DNA from: Rhinopomastus cyanomelas
Taxonomy: Eukaryota > Chordata > Aves > Bucerotiformes > Rhinopomastidae
DNA: 64,000 bases
Reading direction: 5' to 3'
NCBI GenBank assembly: GCA_013400115.1
Contig: VXBP01003652.1
Span: forward strand, 691,303 to 755,302
Shown: piece by piece, positions 1 to 9,365 of the stretch
Position numbering within the stretch: the stretch's first letter is position 1
Layout of the letters: the number at the start of each line of letters is the position of its first letter
Translations under genes and position numbers: made by a program
The notes under the pieces: generated by a model
Seen by the model: the letters and a program-made list of their open reading frames with translations, nothing else
Told to the model about the DNA's origin: nothing
Databases searched by the model: none

Positions 1-480
1 TCCTGGCATGTTGTGTGTAGGTTCTAAATAACTTTGGAAACACGATGTGTTTGTGCTGCAGAAGTTGTGCTTTAGGGCTAAATTATTTCACTACGTTCTG
101 TTCTACAACTTGATGAATTACATGCTGCTACAGCCCATCACCTGTTTTCTAACCACTTAGTACCTGCAGATTTAGGGAACATTTTTCATTACAACTTCAG
201 CAAGTGGAAACATCTGTTTCCCTCCCCACTTAGACAGTACATTGCATCTTCCAGGCTGCCACGTGCCTTTGAAATTCCATGTTTAATCAACGCCATCATC
301 TCTCCCACTAAAAGAACCCCAGCACTTGGACAAGCAGCCTTGCAACATCCTCCCCTCTCCCATCACATCAGCATGAATGTTTAAACACTTCCACTTTCCC
401 CGCCGAACAGATCAGCCTTGAAAAATCCCCACCAAATCAAATGATTTTGTTGATCGAGTAACGAAACAAATGGCACAAAG
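1..480. other. Sequence downstream of MED27, no feature seen
   Basis: No exon, CR1 end, simple repeat or convincing open frame is visible here. If the poly(A) signal is right, this is intergenic DNA just past the MED27 3' end. Confidence 0.5.
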
Positions 481-854
481 TCTGCAGTACAAAATTTATT
501 TCCAGCTTATAAAAGTCTTTAGCTTTGCAAACTCTGTCACAAAAGTACAAACGGCACGTGGACAGTTTAATTAAGGTTCTGAATAATGATTACTACTGTC
601 ACGTCTCCCCGGACACAGCGCTCCAGCTCTGAAGCATCAAGCGATCGCACACAGCTTCTTACCATCTTCTTCAAAACGCATTAGTCTCCCATGTGCCTGG
701 CAGACTGATGGCTTTTCAAGAGCCAAATGAATTAGTGCAACCTCGCTGCTTAATTCAGGATGAAAGGTTCAGGAATGGAGCCACCCATTAAACCATCAGC
801 TCTCTTCGGAGCCTGACAGCCTGCTTACTCCTCGCCTTACCGACGGCCGGGCTA
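481..854 (-). other. MED27: MED27 3' UTR
   Basis: This is the sequence between the MED27 stop codon and the candidate poly(A) signal, about 360-370 nt. It contains no CR1 and no splice acceptor pattern that suggests another exon. The lower boundary is a guess, set about 15-20 nt past the AATAAA at 495-500. A second, variant signal (ATTAAA, complement at 566-571) could give a shorter transcript. Confidence 0.6.
495..500 (-). terminator. Candidate MED27 poly(A) signal AATAAA
   Basis: TTTATT on the plus strand reads AATAAA on the gene strand, 355 nt past the stop codon. Downstream on the gene strand, at about 480-440, the sequence is rich in T and G (CTTTGTGCC, TTTGTTTCG), as expected of a cleavage-stimulating element. 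The site is inferred from sequence only. Confidence 0.55.
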
Positions 855-989
855 CTACTGCCTGCAAGTGTCGTGGAAAGCTTCAAGTGTTCGGAAATCC
901 CTCCACGTGGGTGGCAGGCCATCCTGCAGAAACTTTCCGCAGCGCTGGCACGGAGCCTGGAACAGCTTTATGTAACTTCTTAACCAGGT
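855..989 (-). CDS. MED27: MED27 terminal coding exon 8
   Basis: This exon holds the last 44 residues and the TAG stop (855-857). It starts TWLRSYIKLFQAPCQRCGKF and ends FHDTCRQ. Cysteines at exon residues 14 and 17 (CQRC) plus His39 and Cys42 (HDTC) make a C-x2-C...H-x2-C pattern that could bind zinc; that role is inferred from the spacing. The acceptor is CTTTTAG|ACC (plus-strand 990-991 carries the AG complement). The ending matches the remembered vertebrate MED27 C-terminus, so the stop is authentic. Confidence 0.97.
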   Translation of the reverse strand, partial: TWLRSYIKLFQAPCQRCGKFLQDGLPPTWRDFRTLEAFHDTCRQ

Positions 990-2617
990 CTAAAAGGAAA
1001 AGGGAGAGAAATTAAGAGAACTGGATAGGGATGTTCCCCTTTGTCATCATTCTTGTCAAACAGCGACAGCAAGGACGGGGAATGTGCTTTGGCAAGGCCC
1101 CAGCGAGGTGTACAGCGATTTTAGAAACACGACAAAGATTACAAGGTCACCGTGTAGCTGAATTCCCACTTTATTAATCATCTTCTGCTTTTTTAGTCAC
1201 TTAAGCAAATTCGTTAATAGAAATTCACGCCTTCTGAGCAGGAGGGTTTTCACAGCCAGAGGATCATGATGGAAGACAAGGATTCTAACGCTCCTTGGAT
1301 TTTGACTGGAATATAATTGTTCTTGAAAGGAACCTTCTCCAACTGAATATTGGTTTGTCTCTTCCTATGATCATCCATCCCACCCCTACTGCAATCACCG
1401 CAATGGGCTGAGCTCTCCAGAGCTGAAGACATAAAGGGTTTTCACAGCGAGCTAGTGGACTTCCTCGCTAATGTGATTTTAAGATCAATACTCATTGGTT
1501 ATAAAAACACTGTACCACTTAAAATCAGATCACAGTGATACAGACATGTGTATCTGCTGCATACGTAAAGGCTCGTGCTGACGAACGGAGTAACCTGGGG
1601 TGTTCCCAGGTAAAGCTCCTGCCTCTGAAGTGGATCGTTCCCGCCGTCACACGCAGCAAGGAGCATTGCGTAACTCCATTCCTGACTCAAGGAGATGCTC
1701 AGCTGAAAACCACCTAGACCAGCAGATTTATCCTGTGAAGGATGCGCATGAATCTTGTCATTTAAAGTCCTGTTGAGTTACGTCGATAAGAGAAAATTGT
1801 TCTCTGAAGAAGAGGTCAGCTGAGTTTATTGAAACAAATCCTTCCATCTTCATAAAAGCCTTCTCTATAGCAACCGAACCTTTGGCTGTCAATAACTCTC
1901 CTCCAAAAGAACTAGATCTTCTCTGGGTCTACCAGTAAAGACGGGGACAAGGGCAACAGAACACTACAAGTAAATTGCTGTTATTTACTTCAGCTTGGAT
2001 GGGCTTTGCTCGCACTACAGAGAAATCAAACCTTCTGAACCATAACACAAAAATAGCTAAATGAAGTTAAATTGTGCACTCGAGACATCCGTTGAGAGAA
2101 AAAGCCCCCGTGTTCTTCACTCCCATCAGAAGATCAGGGCTTCACTACAGAGAATCACAGGATTATAGAATCATTCCTACAGTGGCCTGCACGACTGACA
2201 TGTGCAGGACCAACATATCGACAGCTCTGCTGTGCATCTGGTTTTGCTTTGTTAGATGTTTCAGCGGTGTTTTATTGAATCAATAAGGCAGGGCTCCAGT
2301 TTAAGCGAGTGTTCTACCTGTTCTATTAAACATTCATTCTCAGATATATGTTCAAACACGGAGTTGACCAGTAAGACCTGCTTTCACCTTTCAAAACCTC
2401 TTGTTTTTCAGATGTACTCCAAGGCAAAAAAAAACTTCACAAATCTCATCTCAGTGGCCCTTTTATTAAATAAGCAAAGCAGGGCAGCAGGTAAAGGAGT
2501 CTGACTGGTCTGAAATTACACAGTGGAAATTAAAGCCATAAAAGACCCAGCAGCCATTGTAGACTCCTACAGACTGTGAATGGGAAGAGTGGATGTTTGG
2601 TTTTGGAAGTCTCAGTT

Positions 2618-2982
2618 ATCATAGAATCACAGAAACCACAGAAAGTTAGGGGTTGGAAGGGACCTCTAGATATCATCTGCCAGAGCAGGATTACCTCCTA
2701 GCACAGGTCACTCAGGAATGCATCCAGGCAGGTTTTGAAAGTCTCCAGCAAAGAGAACTCCACAACCTGTCTGGGCAGCCTGTTCCAGTGCTCTGTCACC
2801 CTCATAGTAAAGACATTTCTCCTCATGTTGAGGTGGAACTTCTTATTCTAGCTTATCCCAAGTATTCCTTGTTCTGTTACTGAGCACCACTAAAAAGAGA
2901 CTGGCCCTGTCCTCTTGGCACTCACCCCTCAGATGGTTATAGACATGAATGAGATCCCCTTTCAGCCTTCTTTTCTCCTTGG
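2618..2982 (-). repeat. CR1 LINE 3' fragment, older type
   Basis: It begins with ATCATAGAATCACAG (the complement of the CR1 3' repeats), followed by GGTTGGAAGGGACCTCTAG. It is more diverged from the common type in this window, for example extra ACCACAGAAAGTT near the end and ACTTCTTATTCTAGC, suggesting an older insertion. It is in the MED27 sense orientation. Confidence 0.85.
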
Positions 2983-3166
2983 GCAGAGAACTCTAAGTGA
3001 TTCAGCTATCAGTCTGTTTAGACCAACCACATGGACTGAGGTGGAAATGGAGCCTGAGTAGAGCCCCTCCTCATGATGGGCTGCTTGCTTCAGGCAAAGG
3101 GGTAATGTCATGGAAGTTAAGAGAAGGGAAAAGTCTGAAAAGCAAAAGAACCTCCCAAAAGTATTC

Positions 3167-3291
3167 ATTGAATCATTAGGGATTGGAAGGGACCTCGAAA
3201 GATCATCCAGTCCAATCCCCCTGCCACAGCAGGATCCCCTAGGTCCAGTCACACAGGAACATGGCCAGGCAGGTTTTGAATGTTTTAAGTG
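3167..3291 (-). repeat. CR1 LINE 3' end, about 125 bp
   Basis: The complement of the common CR1 3' end (GGGATTGGAAGGGACCTCGA, CCACAGCAGG, CACAGGAACATGGCCAGG) is cut off about 125 bp from the terminus. It lies 160 bp below exon 7 on the plus-strand axis, inside intron 7. Confidence 0.88.
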
Positions 3292-3452
3292 GGTAATGAG
3301 AAGAAGCTCTTCGGTACCAGACATGAACGTTACAGCCAGTCTCTACTGTTCACCTCGTTGAAATAGGGGAAGTGGCAACTGTGCTGCCTCCAGGCAGTCA
3401 CCGTGTGCATGGTAAAGCTGACCTGGAGTAATGCATGTTCCAGTACACTTAC

Positions 3453-3530
3453 CATGAAAGATCTGACCACCACATCTGGCATTTGGGGCAGCTGGTAGTG
3501 CAACAGGGCAGTGGTCGCGTGATCTGTCAC
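3453..3530 (-). CDS. MED27: MED27 coding exon 7
   Basis: This 78-nt exon encodes 26 residues, VTDHATTALLHYQLPQMPDV followed by VVRSFM, in the conserved C-terminal domain. The acceptor is GTACAG|GTG and the donor is ATG|GTAAGTG (plus-strand positions 3447-3452). Frame is phase 0 at both ends. An unspliced reading frame runs on into both flanking introns for some tens of residues, but the splice signals and family match define the exon clearly. Confidence 0.96.
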
Positions 3531-3934
3531 CTGTACGAGGCAGGAGGAGAACATTGATTTAGTCACACTGCATTTCACACTGAGCAGGGTTAGAAACTCC
3601 ATGGGGAAGGAGCACCCCTCCTCCCAACAGGATAAAATCCCCTGGATTCTAACTGCACTTGCACACAAAAAGGACTACACTCATTCAACTATTTCAGCTC
3701 CTGTAGCCCTTTTCAGGTTCAGCTGACGCTGAACAAACAGGACTTGAGCCTTCATTTCCTGCGAAACCCAAAATCGATGACTATGGTTATGGTTTATAAA
3801 CACCCGCATTAGTAACAACCCTTCTGATAGAAAGCTTTTTGATTTCCCAGAGCCACAACAATAGCTGCCATCTGGGAAGTACAGGTAGACAGAATACATG
3901 TACTGCAGAATACACCACAGCGGGGTCACACAGG

Positions 3935-4494
3935 GTCAGCAGATCGAGAGAGGTTCTCCTCCTCCTCTACTCTGCCCTGGGGAGACTATGGCTGGAATAT
4001 GGTCTCCAGTTCTGGGCCCCTCATGTCTAGGACGACCCAGAGCTGCTGGAGAGAGTCCAGCACAGAGCCACAAAGATGATGAAGGGAGTGGAACATCTCC
4101 CTGATGAGGAAAGGCTGAGGGAGCTGGGTCTCTTTGGCTTGGAGAAGAGGAGACTGAGGGGTGACCTCATTAATGTTTATAAATATGTGAAGGGTGGGTG
4201 TCAGGAGGATTGAGCCAGGGGCATCTAGCGATAGGACAAGGGGCAAAGGGTGTCAGCTGGAACAGAGGAGGTTCCACATCAGCATGGGAAGGAACTTCTC
4301 CCCAGTGAGGGTGACAGAGCCCTGGAAGGGACTGCCCAGGGAGGCTGTGGAGTCTCCTTTTGTGGAAACGTTTAAAACCCACCTGGGCATGTTCCTGTGT
4401 GACTTGGTCTGGGTGATCCTGCTGTGGCAGGGGGACTGGACTGGCTGATCTTTTGAGGTCCCTTCCAATCCCTAATGTTCTGTGATTCTGTGAT
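3935..4494 (+). repeat. CR1 LINE 3' fragment, 560 bp
   Basis: This plus-strand copy ends with CCCTAATGTTCTGTGATTCT and GTGAT. It covers the ORF2 C-terminus (ERLRELGLFGLEKRRLRGD is readable at about 4105-4165) and the short 3' UTR. Relative to other copies it has lost about 20 bp at GAGCCAGGGGCATCTAG (the GCTCTGCTCAGTG segment), which breaks the frame. Confidence 0.93.
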
Positions 4495-4920
4495 GTAAAA
4501 TGTGTATTTCTAGTAACAAGAGTAATTAAAGAAAAGTCAGGAAAACCAACCAAGACTTTGATGTGTATAAACATATATAATTATTTCTTAAATCACTACC
4601 ATTTTTAAGTGATTCTGGAAGGGGAAAGTTTATGACAGCTGAGATACAGCTCACTAACAGTTTACAGCCTGTGAGATCCCTAAGTTATTAGAACAGAAGT
4701 TCAAGGCTTAATGTGAAATTCTTGGCAAAATTCTCTGGGCTGGACTGTGAGTGAAGTCCGGACACCACAACCACGAGAGCTTTTTCACATCCTGTGCCTT
4801 GTAAATCTATTAGTGCTCCTTATCATCAGTATCAAAGCATCCAGTAAGTGATGTGACTGTCTAGTTGGTGATTAAATGAAGTATTTTCTCATTTGAACAC
4901 AAGGCAGTACTCTACACAAT

Positions 4921-5092
4921 GTCTCAGAACATTAGGGATTGGAGGGGGCCTCGAAAGATCATCCAGTCCACTCCCCCTGGCTACAGCAGGATCACCAAGC
5001 TCCAGTCACACGGGAACATGGCCAGGCTGGTTTTAAATGTCTCCAGAGAAGGAGACTCCACAACCTCCCTGGTCAGCTCTTCCCAGGGCTTG
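4921..5092 (-). repeat. CR1 LINE 3' end, about 170 bp
   Basis: The complement of the common CR1 end starts CAGAACATTAGGGATTGGAG and stops in the CTTCCCAGGG block. The terminal TTCTGTGAT repeats are missing. It lies opposite to the copy at 3935-4494, only 426 bp away. Confidence 0.88.
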
Positions 5093-5529
5093 CCTGTATA
5101 CTACAGCAGAGTCTGGGTGAGATGAAGTGTGAACTGCAATTACAATTCCTAGCTAACTCCACTTGTTCCCAATTCATGCTTAGCCCGATTCAACCAGGAG
5201 AATCGTGCTGAAACGCTCAAACTTCCACTGGAGAAGGCAAGGCTCATGCTTGCAGCTATTTGGGGAGGTGAATCTGTAAATGATGTATTCCAGAATAAAT
5301 CCACGTACAGACAGGCTCTAATTCACACCACGCAAACTTCCTCCACAGAGCACTACATCAGTCTATCCTACACCGGATCTGGTTCTAAGTCACACCACAA
5401 ATTTAGAAGCAGATTCTGCTCCCCGTCATTCGTGCACAGCCCTCTCCATTCAGCGAGAACAAGGACATGTGATTGTGACACTTGGAAGGAAAAAAACAAC
5501 CCACAATTTTTGTGACTGTGTCGGTACTG

Positions 5530-6075
5530 GTGAGTTATCCCCCTGTACTCAGCACTGGGGAGGCTGCACCTTGAGGACTGGGTCCAGTTTTGGGCATCTC
5601 AGTACAAGGGAAACATCGAGGGGCTGGAGCGAGTGAAGAGGAGGGCAACAGAGCTGGTGGAGGGCCTGGAGAATAAATCTTAATGAGGAGAGATTGAGAG
5701 AGTTGGGGCTGTTCAGTTTGAGGGAGAGGAGGCTAAGGGGAGACCTCATCACTCTCTACAACTATCTGAAAGGACACTGTAGAGATGTTGGTGCTGGGCT
5801 CTTCTCACAAGTCATTAGCGACAGAAGCAGAGGGAAGGGCTTCAAGCTCCAACAAGGGAGCTTTAGACTGGACATCAGGAAGAGACTCTTCCCAGAGAGA
5901 GAAGTCAGGCACTGGAATGAGCTGCCTAGGGTGGTGGTTGTGTCACCATCCCTGGATGTGTTTGGATGCTTAGATGTAGTGTTGGGGGATCTGGTTGAGG
6001 GGTGAACTTGCAGAATAGGGTTGACAGTTGGACTCGATGATGCCAAGGCTCTCTTCCAACCTGAATGATTCTATC
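5530..6075 (+). repeat. CR1 LINE 3' fragment, second type
   Basis: This plus-strand copy belongs to a different CR1 type, ending TTGGACTCGATGATGCC, CTTCCAACC and GAATGATTCTATC. The ORF2 C-terminal block reads LRELGLFSLRERRLRGDLI at about 5700-5755. An extra base in AATCTTAATGAGG disturbs the frame just before it. Confidence 0.9.
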
Positions 6076-6397
6076 ACACTCACTAAATGGACTCGCCCTG
6101 CTAAGCCATTCATAAGTTCTCATATTAGAAATAACGTGGTAACAGTGCGTGAATAGAGCTCATGAACAGAGCTGAGTGTAACTCAAATCAGTCATTTCTG
6201 TCAAACACATCTCGTGCAGTGTTCAGAAACTACTGCAGCCCAAGTCCTACTGGCTGTGTGAATTTTTTTTCCTTTAAGCTGGAGCTTTTCTCAGCTAGTA
6301 CCAGACATGTCAAAGAATAGAAAGTTCTGAAGATATTTATGAGCAGCCGCTCTCCTTCTGCTGTATTTCTACTTCTAACAAACTGTTGTGGGGTTTT

Positions 6398-6414
6398 CCC
6401 CCCCCCTCCCACCC
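6398..6414 (-). other. G-quadruplex-type tract on the MED27 sense strand
   Basis: The plus strand has nine C, T, CCC, A, CCC. The gene strand therefore reads GGGTGGGAGGGGGGGGG, enough for four runs of three G with one-base loops. It directly adjoins the palindrome GGGGTTTTCCCC at 6390-6401. Folding is predicted, not shown. Confidence 0.5.
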
Positions 6415-7759
6415 TGAACCACAAAGTGATTTTCTCTTGGCAGGGAAGAAAGTTGTTTAAAAAAACCCCCAAAATACAGCTATTAACAAATTCAAATGGA
6501 CTGGCCACTTTGGCAAAGTCGAACATATGCTGTTCCTATTGTAAGGCAAAGCTAATGAGATTCCACGGGGAGATAAAAGCCATCCCAGCATTGCTAGAAC
6601 ACTAATAATGTTTTCTGAACAGAAAGGAAGCGATTTCTACCATAAACAAGCGCTGATGAAGTGCTTCTGAACAAAGATCAAAGCCAGTGTCAAATCTGAG
6701 GAAGAAGAGTAGGGGGATGATCCCCCTCCCCAAGCCAGCAAAGACCATGACGTCAGACAGAACAGAGGTGGTCGTGTGTGCCAGTGCATGGGAATGAAGG
6801 AAGAATTAAAACCCTCAGGATAAGAGAGATGATGAGAGAAAGCACAAACTGGCTAAGGTTTAAAAAAAAGAGGAAAAGAAAGGAAAAAGGAAAAAAAATC
6901 AATAGCCAGCTTTACTAAAGGCAGTACATTTCACACCAGAGCAAAGCAAAACAAACTGCATGTGTGCCAGCTCACTTCAGGGACACAGTTTTACTTCCAG
7001 CTGAGAGTTAGAATAGCAAACTAAGTTATTCTGGTTGTGGGATGACTTTTGGTACATTTCAGGATTTTATTAACTTCACTTTTATTGCTCTACTTCACCT
7101 CCTGCTACCTGAGCTATCGGTCACTTCACTCTTTCTTCTGCCTCTTTTTATCTGGGAAGAGGTTCAGGAGAGCGAACACTGACTGGGACAGCTGCTGCTT
7201 TGGACCTTGAAACAGATTTTCAAGAGATCTTGAAGAAAAGCTCAATATTTCAAGATTCATATATTGAGAAGCACCTGCAATTTCTGTCTGGAAAGCAAGG
7301 CAAGACAGAGTTGAAAAACAGTTTTGCTGAACAGAAGAGCTACTGTTTAACCACTTAGAGACAGGGCAAAAGAGACTGTAGGTATATGGGGAAAAAAACA
7401 CTCGTAAAGAGATTAAATCTGAACAAGAAAACTTCCCATATTGTTAATAGTTAATTATATATTACCTAGATTATATTTTTCTCTCCTTTTCAACCTATAG
7501 ACCCATGTACCACTTAAATGCATCTCTGCTCCCATGTCTAGGGCACTGCACACATGAGGAATACAAAACAGACTGATATGGATCAAAACTCATCTTCACT
7601 GTGACTCTGTGAAAATTAAATCCAGCGTGCTCACTGCTCTTGGTGACCAGGCCTCTTGCAAGTGACTTGGGCTGCCTGGCACCAGGTTCTACTATGTGAC
7701 AGGCTGGAAGCTGTGGACTCTTGACTTCACTCTCACAGCCACATGCTCAGTAAAGTCAC

Positions 7760-7992
7760 CAATAGCTCTTGAGACCAACAGCCAGTGACAAGCAGGAAGC
7801 AAAATCCTTGTTATGTGTCTCAACCCAGCCAACCCCAGTCACTTCTAGAGTGACTTTTAGCTGCCTGATAGCACCGCTGCTCTGCTGAAATGTACTGTCC
7901 AGAGCTGACACATCCAAAAATCGGCATCACTTGGCCTCGCCCAAGGATTCTGCTTTCTGCTTGTCACTGGCTGTCGGTCTCAAGAGCTATTG
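7760..7992. repeat. Inverted repeat with 51-bp arms and nested palindrome
   Basis: The left arm 7760-7810 starts CAATAGCTCTTGAGACC. The right arm 7942-7992 is its reverse complement with 3 mismatches in 51 bp. The 131-bp spacer contains AGTCACT (7837-7843) and AGTGACT (7849-7855), a second small palindrome. It matches no CR1 type in the window. It could be a miniature inverted-repeat DNA transposon relic or an inverted duplication; no target-site duplication is evident. Transcribed in MED27 pre-mRNA, it would fold as a long hairpin. Confidence 0.9.
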
Positions 7993-8098
7993 ATATTGTT
8001 AGCCATGCAGCAGTCCCCAAGCTGAAAAGTCATTAAAAACCCACAGTTTCCTCTAAATGGATGAAGAAACACAAGAGCAGAGACCTACACAGCTTTAC

Positions 8099-9365
8099 AT
8101 CACAGAATCACAGAACATTAGGGGCTGGAAGGGACCTAAAAAGATCTAGTCTAATCCCCCCAGGATTAGACTTGATCCTTGGCAGGATCACCTAGGCCAA
8201 CTCGCAGAGGAACACAGCCAGGCAGGTTTTAAATGTCTCCAGAGAAGGAGACTCCACAACCTCCCTGGGGCAGCCCCTTCCAGGGCTCTGTCACCCTCAC
8301 CATGAAGTTCTTTCTCAGACTGATGTGGAACCTCTTATGTTCCAGCTGACACCCACTGCCCTTTGTTCTAGCATTAGATACCACTGAGCAGAGCCTGGCT
8401 CCATCCTCCTGACACCCATCCTTCACATGCATGAGGTCACCCCCCAGTCTCCTTTTTCCCATCTCAAAAGACCCAGCTCCCTCAGCCTTTCCTCATAAAG
8501 GAGATGCTCCACTCCCTTCATCATCTCTGTGCTGGCTCTCTCCAGCAGCTCTGTCCCCTTCTGGAACTTAGGGGCCCAGAACTGGACAAAATATTCCAGC
8601 TGTAGTCTTACCAGGGCAGAGTAGAGAGGCAGAACCTCTCTCAATCTACTAACCACACCTCTTGTGATCCACTCCAGGATGCCGTTGGCCTTCTTGGCCA
8701 CAAGGGCCCATTGCTGGCTCACGGTCATCCTGCTCTCCAGCAGGACCCCAGGTCCCTGTCTCCTACACTGCTCTCCAACAGGTCAGTCCCCAGCCTACAC
8801 TGGTACCTGGGGTTGCTCTTGCCCAGATGCAGGACTCTACTCTGCCCTTGTTATAGTTCCTTAGATTTCTCCCAGCCCTCCAGCCTGTCTAGGTCCCTCT
8901 GAATGGCAGCACAGCCTGCTGGGGTGTTGGCTGGTCCTCCCAGCTTTGTGCCATCAGCAAACTCCCTGACAGTGCTCTCTAATCCCTCATCCAAGTCATT
9001 AATGAATAGATTGAACAGTACTGGTCCCAGTANCTCCAGCAGGACCCCAGGTCCCTGTCTCCTACACTGCTCTCCAACAGGTCAGTCCCCAGCCTACACT
9101 GGTACCTGGGGTTGCTCTTGCCCAGATGCAGGACTCTACTCTGCCCTTGTTATAGTTCCTTAGATTTCTCCCAGCCCTCCAGCCTGTCTAGGTCCCTCTG
9201 AATGGCAGCACAGCCTGCTGGGGTGTTGGCTGGTCCTCCCAGCTTTGTGCCATCAGCAAACTCCCTGACAGTGCTCTCTAATCCCTCATCCAAGTCATTA
9301 ATGAATAGATTGAACAGTACTGGTCCCAGTACTGACCCTTGAGGGACTCCACTACATACAGGCCT
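8099..9365 (-). repeat. CR1 LINE with partial reverse transcriptase (contains a duplicated segment)
   Basis: This is the longest CR1 in the window. Its 3' end is at 8099 (complement of TTCTGTGATTCTGTGAT). At the 5' end the RT palm reads SGVPQGSVLGPVLFNLF and then FADGTKLGG, where family members normally have FADD or YADD, so the last catalytic aspartate is replaced by glycine. The C-terminal ORF2 part (QQWALVAKKANGILE) lies at about 8650-8720. Bases 8735-9032 and 9034-9331 are the same 298 bp repeated around an N, so the true element is probably about 970 bp. It is inactive. Confidence 0.93.
8735..9331. repeat. Exact 298-bp direct duplication around a single N
   Basis: Bases 8735-9032 and 9034-9331 appear identical by eye over 298 bp, both starting CTCCAGCAGGACCCCAGG and ending CTGGTCCCAGTA, with one N at 9033 between them. 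It lies inside one CR1. An exact copy joined by an N is typical of an unresolved gap where two overlapping contig ends were placed side by side. Confidence 0.9.

Larger units (their letters stand above)
990..3452 (-). other. MED27: MED27 intron 7
   Basis: This is the 2.46-kb intron between exons 7 and 8, with GTAAGTG at the 5' end and TTTTAG at the 3' end. It holds two CR1 pieces (2618-2982 and 3167-3291). Bases 991-2617 show nothing identifiable; short open frames at 1250-1432 and 1499-1717 have no recognisable content. Confidence 0.9.

Noticed and set aside
1250..1717. Overlapping short open frames of about 60 codons on both strands
   Set aside because: They have no recognisable motif or splice context and lie in MED27 intron 7; chance frames of this length are expected.
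2149..2200. AGAATCACAGGATTATAGAA resembling CR1 terminal repeats
   Set aside because: No CR1 body follows after about 30 bp.
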